DNA from: Rhizobium sp. P38BS-XIX
GTDB taxonomy: Bacteria > Pseudomonadota > Alphaproteobacteria > Rhizobiales > Rhizobiaceae
NCBI RefSeq assembly: GCF_012641435.1
Contig: NZ_JABAIJ010000004.1
Span: 164,428 to 228,427, forward strand
Direction of reading: 5' to 3'
Length of the DNA: 64,000 nucleotides
The position numbers and the translations under genes were made by a program. Every line of letters starts with the position of its first letter. Position 1 is the stretch's first letter. Shown here one piece after another: positions 9,447 through 17,970 of the stretch. A model generated the notes under the pieces. The model did no database searches. It was given only the letters and a program-made list of their open reading frames with translations, and had not been told where the DNA came from.

Positions 9447-10618
9447 GCACTCCTTCATCTCATGCGTTTACCGCGCAATTCGATGTCAACAATCAGGAAT
9501 TCGCGCTTACCGGCGTCTTGCGGCCGCATTCCGTCGCCGAACTTGCCGACGATCTCGCCTTGCTGCGGAACGGCATCGAAACCGTCAACGGTGTCTGCTA
9601 TATCAACCTGAAGCGTGTGGTTCATATGAACAACACGGCGTTTCGCGCGCTGACGCGCGTGCTCGTGGATGCCACGCGTTCCAGACCCGATCTGAAGCTG
9701 ATCGTTGTTGCCTCGAGCGTCGTCGCCTGGGCGGCGCGATTGTTTCATCATCTCAGCGCTCTCTCGCCGAATATCGTCTTCGAAATCTACGATTCCGCCT
9801 TCTATCCCGGCCAGACATTCGTCGAGAACCAGAGCTTCATCCCGATTCTGAGGACCCAGACCAAGATGACCTGGCGGCATGAGCGTGAAATATTGCCGCG
9901 CCACGGCCTGCGTGAAGGTCTCGATATCGCCGATATCTGCTGTGGTATCGGCGACTTCGCCATGCTTATACGCAAGGATTTCAAGCCGGCGCGGATCGTG
10001 GCGCTCGATCATTCCACAGCCAGCCTCGACTATGCCAGGGCGGTGGCCAGGGATTTCGGTGTCGATGATATCGAATATACCTATGGCGATGCGTCTCAGA
10101 TGCTGTTTGAAAGCAATCAGTTCGACTTCGTAACCTGCCGTCATTCACTGCAGATCTTCGACCGCCCTGATGTGCTGCTGCGCGAACTCTATCGTATCTG
10201 CAAGCCCGGCGGCCGGGTCTACATCACCAACGAGAAGAATTCCCATTGCCTCGGCGAGCCGAGGGCAGATACCATCCAATGGACATACAACGAGGTGGCG
10301 AAATTGTTTTCCCATTTCGATATGGATGTCGAGATGGGGCCGAAGGGACGCCGCATGCTGCTGGATGCCGGCTTCACCGACGTGAAGATGGAAAGCTTCA
10401 TGGTCACCAATCTCGATGGCGATCCGCAGGATTTCGCCGACATCATCACGGCATGGCAGAATGTCTATGCCGACGAGATGGCGGTCAGACGAGGCGATTC
10501 CGCCGATTTCATCGAACAGTTCAAACAGGGCTTTCAAGATCACATCTTCGCGGCCCTGCATCCGAGAGGCTATGCTGGCTGGCCGATTTGGGCCTCATCG
10601 GGACAAAAGCCACTATGA
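9443..10618 (+). CDS. STAS-like domain fused to SAM methyltransferase
   Basis: 391 residues with two parts. Residues 1 to about 125 look like a STAS (anti-anti-sigma) fold: a strand YINLKRVVHMNN followed by TAFRALTRVL matches the phosphorylation loop and helix of STAS proteins, with Thr65 where the phospho-serine normally lies. From about 150 onward is a class I methyltransferase: motif I ADICCGIGDFA (about 160), an acidic motif II (ALDHSTASLDYA), and late motifs DFVTCRHSLQIFDRPD and LYRICKPGGRVYITNE. It starts with TTG, overlapping the previous stop as TTGA, with GAGAGG upstream. The stop overlaps the next ATG. The methyl acceptor is unknown. A STAS sensor gating a methyltransferase is an unusual arrangement. 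Confidence 0.85.
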   Translation: MSTPSSHAFTAQFDVNNQEFALTGVLRPHSVAELADDLALLRNGIETVNGVCYINLKRVVHMNNTAFRALTRVLVDATRSRPDLKLIVVASSVVAWAARLFHHLSALSPNIVFEIYDSAFYPGQTFVENQSFIPILRTQTKMTWRHEREILPRHGLREGLDIADICCGIGDFAMLIRKDFKPARIVALDHSTASLDYARAVARDFGVDDIEYTYGDASQMLFESNQFDFVTCRHSLQIFDRPDVLLRELYRICKPGGRVYITNEKNSHCLGEPRADTIQWTYNEVAKLFSHFDMDVEMGPKGRRMLLDAGFTDVKMESFMVTNLDGDPQDFADIITAWQNVYADEMAVRRGDSADFIEQFKQGFQDHIFAALHPRGYAGWPIWASSGQKPL

Positions 10619-12975
10619 CGGAAACGCCGATCGCCAAGCCCCTGCTCGGAATGCGCTCCTTTCGCGCCAAGTTTCTGGTCGTCGTCGGAGGCGCCGTTCT
10701 CTTCGATCTATTGGTCAGCGGTGGCCTTGCGCTTTGGAACGTGCAGCGCCTGTCGCGCAATGCCACGGCAGAGGTGGGGCAGGGCCTCGAAAAGGCCAGC
10801 CAGGATTATATCCGCTCCTATACGGATTCGACAGCCACACAGGTCAGTCTGCTGCTCGATCAGGTTCACTCCGACGTCAAGGCCCTGGCCGGCGTCCTTC
10901 AAGGACAGATCGATAACCCAACGCGAAACGGCAATGTTGGTCTGGCGATATCCGAGGCCTCGCCCGGTGCAGTGACCGTTACCTACAACGCCGCGGGCCA
11001 ATGGGCGCAGAACGCTCCCGGATCGCCGTCGGTCGTGAGCGTCTGGGGTTATCTGCTCGACAAGGACCACCATCCTCTGCCCCAGGTGCAGTCCGATATC
11101 GAATGGAGCGCGGTTCTCGATCTTGTCGCGCCGTCGCTGTTGCATAATGGCGCGTCGAAGCTGCAGATGTACTATATCGGCCCGAAAGAGCGGCCTATCT
11201 TTCGCACTGCGCCGTATACCGCCCAGGCGCAAACCTTCGACCGGCTCTATCCGGGTCACAACAGCTCCGCTTTCTGGACCTTCTTCTTCCCGGGTCTTTA
11301 TGAATCCTGGCAGCAATGGGCGGTGACCCCATCGTCGCGGCCGGTTGCCGATTACATCACACAGACCGCGCCCTACACCGATGCGATCACCGGAAAACTG
11401 ATCGTCAGCTTTTTCCATCCGCTCTGGACTCCGGACCGGCATGGCGTTGCGGGTGCGGCGGGCGCCGATATCACCCTGACCCAGCTTGCCGAGATCGTCG
11501 AAAACGTGAAGGTCGCCAAAAGCGGCTTCGGGTTCCTGACCATGTCGAACGGAAACGTGGTCGCGATCAATCCGGTCGGAGAGAAGGTCATCGGCCTGCG
11601 CGCCTCGAATGAGGCGGCCAACAAGGGCGTCACCGGCCTGGATCGATCCCTGCGCAACAGCACGCAAAAGGCGATCGCAAATCTGCCGCTCGATGCCGAC
11701 GGCGCAATCCAGCATATTTCGCTCAAGGAAGACGGCGAGGACGTACCCTATCTTGTCGTCGTCAAACAGCTGCATGCGACCAATCTATGGGTCGATGGGC
11801 CGGTGCAGCGCGATGTCATGTCGCTTGGGATCGTCGTTCCGGAGCGTGAAATTTACGCGTCGCTCATTGCGGCGACCGATGAGATATCGCGGGCTACCAA
11901 TCGCATTCTGCTTTATCAGATCGCTGCTGTTCTCGTCTCTTTGATGATCGTGACGGCTGCCGTCTTTGCCGTGTCGAAGCGCATCACCAGCGGCATCAGC
12001 GCGCTGGCGGGCGCCGCCAAACGCATCCAGGCCAAGGATTATTCGGTCAGGGTCGATATTCCGAGCAAGGACGAGGTGGCCGAAGCCGGGCTTGCCTTCA
12101 ACCGGATGGCCGAGGATATCAGCTTCCATACGGAAAACCTCGAGAAGCTGGTTGCCGACCGCACCAAGGAAATCGAGGCCGCCAAGGAAGAGATTTCCGC
12201 CCTCAACAACCAGCTGAAAAGCGAGAACCTGCGGCTCGGTGCCGAGCTTGATGTGGCCCGCCAGATCCAGCTCATGGTTTTGCCCCGGGCCAAGGAATTG
12301 ACCGAGGTCAAGAACCTGGAAATTGCCGCCTATATGCGTCCGGCCGACGAAGTTGGAGGGGATTATTATGACGTGCTGCAGAACGGCAAGAACCTGAAGA
12401 TCGGCATCGGCGATGTGACCGGTCACGGGCTCGAAAGCGGCGTGTTGATGCTGATGGTTCAATCGATCGCCCGCGCGCTGCAGGAGGCCGGTGAGAAAGA
12501 CCCGGCGAAATTCCTGACCGACCTTAACCGCACCATCTTCAAGAATATCGAGCGGACCAAGACCGACAAACACATCACGCTGTCATTCCTCGACTATGAT
12601 GGTGAGCGATTGACCATATCCGGTCAGCACGAGGACATGATCATCGTGCGCCAGAATGGCAATGTCGAGCGCATCGAGACCGGAGATCTCGGTCTTCCGG
12701 TCGGCCTTGAAGCGGATATCTCGCCGTTCATAGACACACGGGAGATCCCGTTCGGAACCGGCGATATGGTCGTTCTGCATACGGACGGGGTGACCGAAGC
12801 GGAAAATTCGCGCGGCGAGCTTTTCGGTTTTGAGCGCCTTTTGGAAGATGCCCGCCGGCTGCACGGCGGGACAGCCGAGGAAGTGGTCAAAGGCATTCTC
12901 GATGACCTGATGGCCTATATCGGTACGCAGAAGATCCATGACGATATTACCCTCGTGGTAATGCGACACAGGTGA
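10615..12975 (+). CDS. Membrane HAMP-SpoIIE (PP2C-type) phosphatase
   Basis: 786 residues with a full sensor-phosphatase layout: TM1 (about 20-42), a large periplasmic Cache-like sensor (about 45-410), TM2 (about 425-450, LLYQIAAVLVSLMIVTAAVF), HAMP (about 447-500), a coiled coil (EIEAAKEEISALNNQLKSEN), and a SpoIIE/PP2C domain from about 540. Metal-binding motifs are intact: RPADEVGGDYYDV, GIGDVTGHGLESG, LHTDGVTEAEN and the final DDITLVVM. It should dephosphorylate a phospho-STAS partner in answer to a periplasmic signal, as RsbU/RsbP and SiaA do. The ATG overlaps the previous stop (ATGA). The likely substrates are the STAS proteins at 13553 and 9443. Confidence 0.93.
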   Translation: MTETPIAKPLLGMRSFRAKFLVVVGGAVLFDLLVSGGLALWNVQRLSRNATAEVGQGLEKASQDYIRSYTDSTATQVSLLLDQVHSDVKALAGVLQGQIDNPTRNGNVGLAISEASPGAVTVTYNAAGQWAQNAPGSPSVVSVWGYLLDKDHHPLPQVQSDIEWSAVLDLVAPSLLHNGASKLQMYYIGPKERPIFRTAPYTAQAQTFDRLYPGHNSSAFWTFFFPGLYESWQQWAVTPSSRPVADYITQTAPYTDAITGKLIVSFFHPLWTPDRHGVAGAAGADITLTQLAEIVENVKVAKSGFGFLTMSNGNVVAINPVGEKVIGLRASNEAANKGVTGLDRSLRNSTQKAIANLPLDADGAIQHISLKEDGEDVPYLVVVKQLHATNLWVDGPVQRDVMSLGIVVPEREIYASLIAATDEISRATNRILLYQIAAVLVSLMIVTAAVFAVSKRITSGISALAGAAKRIQAKDYSVRVDIPSKDEVAEAGLAFNRMAEDISFHTENLEKLVADRTKEIEAAKEEISALNNQLKSENLRLGAELDVARQIQLMVLPRAKELTEVKNLEIAAYMRPADEVGGDYYDVLQNGKNLKIGIGDVTGHGLESGVLMLMVQSIARALQEAGEKDPAKFLTDLNRTIFKNIERTKTDKHITLSFLDYDGERLTISGQHEDMIIVRQNGNVERIETGDLGLPVGLEADISPFIDTREIPFGTGDMVVLHTDGVTEAENSRGELFGFERLLEDARRLHGGTAEEVVKGILDDLMAYIGTQKIHDDITLVVMRHR

Positions 12976-12979
12976 AGCC

Positions 12980-13534
12980 ATGACGACAGTACTGTACGGC
13001 AAGGAAGATCTCGTCTCGTTCGATAGCGCCCGTGCGCTTCGGTTGAAGCTGTTGGATGGTCCGCTTCACCTCGCGTGGCGCCATTCCGCCCTGACATCGG
13101 ACTTTATCGCCGAGACGATGGCTCTCAGCTTTCGTTCGTCGGAGCGGCATTACAAGACGATCCGCCACGACATCGGCTATCTGACCAACGAGCTGATCGA
13201 AAACTCCATCAAATTTCGCGTTGCGGGCGATATCGTGATCGAGACCCTGGTGGACGCTCATGAGTTCAAGATGCGGATCGTAAACCTCATCGACGAGGAG
13301 GCCGCTGACAAATTCCAGCAATTGCTGACGAAGGTTACCGCAGGAGATCCCGGCGATCTGCTCATCGAGCAGATCGAGGCAAGTGTGCTGACCGGCGGCA
13401 ATGTGTCAGGTCTGGGTTTGTTGACGCTGATGAGTGATTATCAGGCTCATATGGCCTGGCGTTTTGATCAGGATCATTCGTATAAGCGGACAAGAGTGCA
13501 AACTTATGCCACCATGGCAATTTCATCCGCATGA
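12980..13534 (+). CDS. GHKL/SiaB-like switch kinase, 184 aa
   Basis: A soluble protein resembling the small regulators next to SpoIIE phosphatases (SiaB and cyanobacterial slr1658-like types). The N-box is intact, NELIENSIKF with Asn70 and Asn75, and a glycine-rich GHKL-type box SGLGLLTLMSDYQ lies near the C-terminus. By analogy it should bind ATP and phosphorylate, or sequester, a STAS protein. It starts 5 bases after the phosphatase stop, with AGGTGAAG as ribosome site. It lies between phosphatase and STAS genes, the classic order of a partner-switching module. The kinase role is inferred; the fold assignment rests on the two boxes. Confidence 0.82.
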   Translation: MTTVLYGKEDLVSFDSARALRLKLLDGPLHLAWRHSALTSDFIAETMALSFRSSERHYKTIRHDIGYLTNELIENSIKFRVAGDIVIETLVDAHEFKMRIVNLIDEEAADKFQQLLTKVTAGDPGDLLIEQIEASVLTGGNVSGLGLLTLMSDYQAHMAWRFDQDHSYKRTRVQTYATMAISSA

Positions 13535-13552
13535 ATCCACGAGAGGCCGTCT

Positions 13553-13891
13553 ATGGAAATCAAGCAAGAAGCGTTCCGCGTCTGGTCAGAGGGCAATGTT
13601 CTCTATTTCGACGGAACCATGCGCCTGGCAGGCCCCGATGCCTATGCGCCGGTCTATGATCTGGCGACCAAGGTGCTGTTCGATGGCAGAGGCAAGGCTA
13701 CTTTCGATCTCACAGGCCTGGATTTCCTCAATTCCTCGGGCATCAACCTGCTTGCTAAATTGACGATCGAGGCACGCAAGCACCCGGACATTCATCTGAC
13801 GGTATGCGGCTCGTCGCAAATTCCGTGGCAGATGAAGTCCCTGCCGAACCTGAAGAAGCTGCATCCTCATCTGGATCTGCGACTGACCTGA
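13553..13891 (+). CDS. STAS-domain anti-anti-sigma-like protein, 112 aa
   Basis: A single STAS domain of normal length. The conserved loop is [16 protein letters not shown], with adjacent Ser61 and Ser62; the second aligns with the phosphorylated serine of SpoIIAA/RsbV. It would cycle between phosphorylated and free forms through the kinase-like protein upstream and the SpoIIE phosphatase. Its target is not obvious because no sigma factor gene lies in the cluster, so it may control another enzyme, as SiaC controls a diguanylate cyclase. The ribosome site GAGAGG precedes the ATG. The last 25 bases overlap the 3' end of the convergent phosphoesterase gene. Confidence 0.9.
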   Translation: MEIKQEAFRVWSEGNVLYFDGTMRLAGPDAYAPVYDLATKVLFDGRGKATFDLTGLDFLNSSGINLLAKLTIEARKHPDIHLTVCGSSQIPWQMKSLPNLKKLHPHLDLRLT

Positions 13892-14652
13892 TCTGCGGTA
13901 AGCATGACGGTTTGCGTCTCCATGCGGGCGTCTTCAAATGTCAGCATCTGATAACCGAAGGTTTCAGGATCCGTCTGCAGCGTCTCTGACGCCTTGACGA
14001 TCTGATAGGAGGTTGACGGCGTCACAAACTGGCGGATATTCGCGTCTCCGGTCGCGTCGTACATGTGGTAGTGACCGCAGAAGATCGATATCTTGCATCG
14101 GCTATCAAGCAGCAGCGACCTGGTCTCCTCCCGGTCCCGCAATGCCGCGCCGCTTTTGTCCACGGGCGTATCCAGCGGCAGGACCGGGTGATGCGCAAAT
14201 AGCACGGCAGTTTCGACGCTAACGAGCTCATCGGCGAGCCAGGCTCGCTGGCTTCCTCCCAACTCACCAACCGACGTGTCGATGAAAATCTGTTTCAGAG
14301 AACCGTCGATGCGCGAGTAGCAGAGTTTTCCCTCCACGGCATTGTCGCAATCCCAGTACTGCCTGACGTTCGCGTAAGCGTCGTGATTGCCAAGAATGAC
14401 CGATATCTCGAAGTCGTATCGCTCCAAGAGCTCGAAGAAGCGCGGCACAGAGTCTGCCGTGCCGATGTCGCCGCCAAAGACGATCCTGGAAATGCCCCTT
14501 TCGGCGATATCGTCGAGAACCCGCCGCAGGTGATCCCAGTGCTCTTCGGGCTCGCTATCGTAACGCATCTTGCCGCCGGCGATCGCGTCGGCCATGACCA
14601 GCTTCTGTCCCAGGTGGGTGTCGGTGAAATGGGCAATCGTCGTCTTGGCCAT
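13867..14652 (-). CDS. Calcineurin-like metallophosphoesterase
   Basis: About 261 residues with all metallophosphoesterase blocks: FTDTHLG (Asp11, His13), [24 protein letters not shown] and FCGHYHMY. These bind the two-metal centre. The family includes class III cyclic-nucleotide phosphodiesterases (CpdA type) and other phosphodiesterases, and the substrate here is not known. I start at MAKTTIAHF because GGAG lies nine bases upstream; an upstream in-frame ATG would add an arginine-rich, unlikely leader. It is divergent from an ArsR-type regulator with a perfect 16-bp palindrome between them, so that regulator probably controls it. Confidence 0.9.
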   Translation of the reverse strand: MAKTTIAHFTDTHLGQKLVMADAIAGGKMRYDSEPEEHWDHLRRVLDDIAERGISRIVFGGDIGTADSVPRFFELLERYDFEISVILGNHDAYANVRQYWDCDNAVEGKLCYSRIDGSLKQIFIDTSVGELGGSQRAWLADELVSVETAVLFAHHPVLPLDTPVDKSGAALRDREETRSLLLDSRCKISIFCGHYHMYDATGDANIRQFVTPSTSYQIVKASETLQTDPETFGYQMLTFEDARMETQTVMLTADQVSRRSR

Positions 14653-14710
14653 GCTTGTGCTCCGGTCTGCAAATCTTTCACGAAATCTAGCGGCAGAAGG
14701 AGGGCGATGT

Positions 14711-14726
14711 TTCGACACGTGTCGAA
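14711..14726. promoter_or_regulatory. Perfect 16-bp palindrome, likely ArsR-type operator
   Basis: TTCGACACGTGTCGAA is its own reverse complement. It lies between the divergent phosphoesterase and winged-helix regulator genes, 58 bases from one start and 52 from the other. Size and position fit a dimeric regulator acting on both promoters. Confidence 0.6.
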
Positions 14727-14778
14727 GCATGCGGGCACAGTTCCTGCTATTCTGCCGGCTGAAACAGGGAGCCTCGTG

Positions 14779-15501
14779 ATGGGTTCACATCCGAATATCG
14801 CCTCAACCGCCGCCTTGATCGCCGATCCCGCCCGAGCCATCATGCTCGTCGCTTTACTGGACGGTCATCCAAGGCCTGCCGGTGAACTCGCCTATTGCGC
14901 CGGTGTGACCGCACAAACGGCCAGTTCGCATCTGGGGAAGTTGCTGGCGGGAGGCCTTCTGGCGGTCGAGACCGAAGGGCGGCATCGCTATTATCGGCTA
15001 GCCGGCCCGCATGTCGCACTGACGATCGAAAGCCTGGCCTCGATAGGTCCTGTCGAGATCGTCCGTCGAAGGGCATTGACCCGCGAGGCGCAGAAATTGC
15101 GGTTCGCCCGTTGCTGCTACGACCATCTGGCCGGCCGACTGGGCGTTGCCGTCACGCAGGGGATGCTCGAAAGGGGCTTTCTCGCAATTGGTGAAGGGAA
15201 GCGGTTCGACGTGACCGTAGCTGGCGCCGAATGGTTCGGGCGAATGGGGCTCGACGTCGCCAAGATTAAGCCTACCCGTGCCGGGCTTGCGCGACAGTGC
15301 CTCGACTGGACGGAACGGCAGCATCACCTTGCCGGTCCACTTGGCGTCCACTTCACCCGGCTGCTCTGCGTGGAGACATGGGTAAGGCGGGAAAAAACGT
15401 CGCGTGCCGTCGAGGTGACGCCGAAAGGCTGGCGTTGCCTCAAAGAGCATTTCGGTATCGAGGAGCAGGCCGTTGCCGCAGCCGATCTTGGAAAGACCTA
15501 G
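14779..15501 (+). CDS. ArsR-type winged-helix transcriptional regulator
   Basis: About 240 residues. The N-terminal 90 residues are an ArsR-like winged helix: IADPARAIMLVALLDGHPRP, then AGELAYCAGVTAQTASSHLGKL and the wing LLAVETEGRHRYYRL. A longer C-terminal domain follows, as in two-domain members of this family. It contains several Cys (CC at about 110), so a metal or redox ligand is possible but not shown. The chosen ATG has AGGGAG eight bases upstream; longer in-frame starts would run back over the palindromic operator and the divergent gene. It should repress itself and the phosphoesterase. Confidence 0.85.
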   Translation: MGSHPNIASTAALIADPARAIMLVALLDGHPRPAGELAYCAGVTAQTASSHLGKLLAGGLLAVETEGRHRYYRLAGPHVALTIESLASIGPVEIVRRRALTREAQKLRFARCCYDHLAGRLGVAVTQGMLERGFLAIGEGKRFDVTVAGAEWFGRMGLDVAKIKPTRAGLARQCLDWTERQHHLAGPLGVHFTRLLCVETWVRREKTSRAVEVTPKGWRCLKEHFGIEEQAVAAADLGKT

Positions 15502-15527
15502 CGGATGCAATCAGTCTTATGGCCCAT

Positions 15528-15797
15528 TCACGCGTCATGGCCATTGCTGCCCCTGATGAAAAGCTTCAGCCATGCGCCGAGGTGAAACAGACTCATCAGC
15601 AGATACATAAACACCATGCCGGTGAGCATTGAGCTGCCTTGCATCGAGCAGATCATGCCGTCATCTGCGTTGTATGCGCTCAGCAGCGCCATGCCCGCGA
15701 AGATCGGGGTGGCCGCAAGCTGCAGCCCGCGCGCGGCCTGGCGCAGGCCGGCGGCATATGCGCAGGCCCTTAGGTTAATTGCAGCCCATCCAGACAT
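15528..15797 (-). CDS. Small membrane protein, 89 aa
   Basis: About 89 residues with two hydrophobic helices (QLAATPIFAGMALLSAY and GMVFMYLLMSLFHLGAWLKL). I do not recognise a named family. Its ATG shares one base with the stop of the DUF899 gene (TGATG), with GGAG as ribosome site inside that gene. The two are therefore cotranscribed and probably work together. The loop between the helices carries DDGMICSMQGSS. It should be an inner-membrane protein. Confidence 0.7.
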   Translation of the reverse strand: MSGWAAINLRACAYAAGLRQAARGLQLAATPIFAGMALLSAYNADDGMICSMQGSSMLTGMVFMYLLMSLFHLGAWLKLFIRGSNGHDA

Positions 15798-16594
15798 CAG
15801 CTTGCTCCATAGCGATCGTGATGGCGCCACCACACACCGGTCTCGTTGCGGCCAAGCGGGGCGCGGTCGAGCCATTGATAGACGCCCCAAAGGCCATCCA
15901 GCCCGCGAGCGTAGGACGAATAGGTGTGGTAGATGTCGTCACCTTGGATCGCAAAGGCACTGACTCCTGGCCGGTCGCGGGTGTAGGTGGGGACATCCGT
16001 TCCGGTCATCGACGCCATCTGTTCCACTGGACCCTCGCTATCGCGCAACTCCCACTGCTGCACCTTCTTGCCAGCCAACGGCTTGGGCATAGGAGGCTCG
16101 CGCCGGTAATTATACTCGATGCCGCCGTCACGCTGTTCCTCCGGCGTGAACCAGACATTGAAATCATGATTGAAATCGCTGTTGGCCGAAGAGGCCCAAT
16201 CGAAGGTCCAGCCCATCCGTTGTCTGAATTCCAGCAGTTTGGCGAGCGGTGCCCGCGACACGGCGGAAAAGGCGACATCATGGTTTTCAAGATGCACGGC
16301 AATGCCGTTGAAGCCATCGGCGATCGATGAGCAGGACGGGCAGCCGGCCGCATAATCCGGTCCGAACATGAAATGATAGACGAGGAGTTGCGAGCGCCCC
16401 TTGAAGAGAGCGGATAACGGAACCGCCCCTTGCTCGGTGTCCAGCCGATAGTCTTTTTCGATCTTTACCCAGGGCAGCTGCTGGCGGCGTTCGGCGACGT
16501 CATCGCTGCGTCTCGTCAGCTCCTTTTCCTGCTCCAGCAGGGAAAGCCTTGCGGAAAGCCATTCCCGGCGCGTTCCAGTTCTGTGCATTGTCAT
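15797..16594 (-). CDS. DUF899 family thioredoxin-like protein
   Basis: 265 residues matching the DUF899 family: KELTRRSDDVAERRQQLPWV near the start, LLVYHFMFGPDYAAGCPSCS, then SRAPLAKLLEFRQRMGWTFDW and FNVWFTPEEQRDGG. The fold is thioredoxin-like with a CPSC motif in the right place, but the cellular function of the family is not established. The ATG at 16594 has GGAG nine bases upstream. It is divergent from the TPR-HTH gene at 16704. ACACTTGT (16628-16635) and its complement ACAAGTGT (16684-16691) lie in the shared promoter region and could be regulator half-sites. Confidence 0.88.
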   Translation of the reverse strand: MTMHRTGTRREWLSARLSLLEQEKELTRRSDDVAERRQQLPWVKIEKDYRLDTEQGAVPLSALFKGRSQLLVYHFMFGPDYAAGCPSCSSIADGFNGIAVHLENHDVAFSAVSRAPLAKLLEFRQRMGWTFDWASSANSDFNHDFNVWFTPEEQRDGGIEYNYRREPPMPKPLAGKKVQQWELRDSEGPVEQMASMTGTDVPTYTRDRPGVSAFAIQGDDIYHTYSSYARGLDGLWGVYQWLDRAPLGRNETGVWWRHHDRYGAS

Positions 16595-16703
16595 GGTTCG
16601 TCTCCTGGTGAGGCTAGAGCGGGCGCTACACTTGTCGCCCGATGAGGAATACCCTACCGCTAGGAGCAGGAAGGGTGGGAGTTACAAGTGTGACGGGATT
16701 TCG

Positions 16704-17924
16704 ATGGACTCGCTGATCGTTGCGGCTGCCCAGGCGCTTGCCGCCGGCGATGCTCTGGGAGCGATGAAGCGGGTGGCTTTGCGCAACGATGCGCCGGCGC
16801 TGGCGCTTCGTGGCATCGCCATGGCCCAACTCGGTGACTTCGATCGTGCAAAGATATTGCTCAAGAGCGCAACCCGCGCCTTTGGCCCTCGTGAGACCGT
16901 GGCCCGTGCCCGTTGCATTGTGGCCGAGGCCGAGATCGCGCTCGTCTCGCGCGATCTTGGCTGGCCGGAAAAGACGCTTGAAACGGCGCGGGCGACCCTT
17001 GAAAGACGAGGCGATCATGTCAACGCTGCTCATGCCCGCAATTTGCAGATACGCCGTCTGCTGCTTGTCGGCCATCTCGATGAGGCTGAGAGGCTGCTTG
17101 GCGGGCTCGATCCCTCGCCACTGCCCCCGGCGGCAAGGGCCAGCCATGAGCTTGCGGTTGCCGGGATTGCTATTCGCCGGCTCCGCACCCGCCAAGCCCA
17201 TACTGCACTGAAGCGGGCGGCGGAGGCCGCGCAAGCGTCCGGCATCCCTGCGCTTGTCGTCGAGGTGCAGGATGCGGCGCTTGCGATGAACGTCCCGGTT
17301 GCGCGGATGATTGCGAATGGCATCGAGCGTCCGCTGTTTCTAAGCGACGTGGAAGAGCTGTTATCCTCCGAGACGTTGGTCGTCGACGCGTGTCGAAATG
17401 TTGTGCGCGCCGGCGGCGAAATCGTGCCGTTGGCGAGCCGGCCGGTATTGTTCACGCTTGCGCGCGTTCTTGCCGAAGCCGCACCTACCGACGTACCCCG
17501 CGCCGCCCTGATTTTGAGGGCGTTTCGCGCCCGCTATGCCGATGAGTCCCATCGGGCGCGTTTGAGGGTCGAGATAGGAAGGCTGCGTGCCGCATTGGAA
17601 ATGCTTGCCGATATCGACGCCACGTCGCGCGGCTTTGCGCTGACTGCGCGGGGGAAACGCGATATCGTCGTGTTGGCGCCGCCGGTAGACGTGGAGCACG
17701 CGGCACTGCTTGCCCTGCTCGCCGATGGAGAGGCGTGGTCAAGCTCCGCGCTGGCAATTGCACTCGAGATGAGCCCGCGCACCGTGCAGCGGGCACTCGA
17801 TGCATTGGCCACCGGTGGGATGGCCCAGGCTGTCGGCAATGGTCGCGCCCGGCGCTGGATGATGCCGCCGGTCGTCGGCTTCCCGACAACATTGTTACTC
17901 CCGGGGCCGCTGCCGAGCGACTAG
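16704..17924 (+). CDS. TPR-like protein with C-terminal HTH
   Basis: About 406 residues. The first two-thirds are alanine- and arginine-rich helical repeats resembling tetratricopeptides (LALRGIAMAQLGDFDRAKIL, AAHARNLQIRRLLLVGHLDEAE). The C-terminus is a winged helix-turn-helix: SSSALAIALEMSPRTVQRAL followed by a wing near VGNGRARRW. It is probably a transcriptional regulator with a protein-binding repeat domain. The ATG at 16704 is chosen because the repeats begin immediately after it. The divergent DUF899 pair and the beta-propeller gene 47 bases downstream are candidate targets. Exact family not recognised. Confidence 0.75.
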   Translation: MDSLIVAAAQALAAGDALGAMKRVALRNDAPALALRGIAMAQLGDFDRAKILLKSATRAFGPRETVARARCIVAEAEIALVSRDLGWPEKTLETARATLERRGDHVNAAHARNLQIRRLLLVGHLDEAERLLGGLDPSPLPPAARASHELAVAGIAIRRLRTRQAHTALKRAAEAAQASGIPALVVEVQDAALAMNVPVARMIANGIERPLFLSDVEELLSSETLVVDACRNVVRAGGEIVPLASRPVLFTLARVLAEAAPTDVPRAALILRAFRARYADESHRARLRVEIGRLRAALEMLADIDATSRGFALTARGKRDIVVLAPPVDVEHAALLALLADGEAWSSSALAIALEMSPRTVQRALDALATGGMAQAVGNGRARRWMMPPVVGFPTTLLLPGPLPSD

Positions 17925-17970
17925 GGTTTCACCATCAAGCGCAATCGATGCCGAGTGGAGGATAGATACA

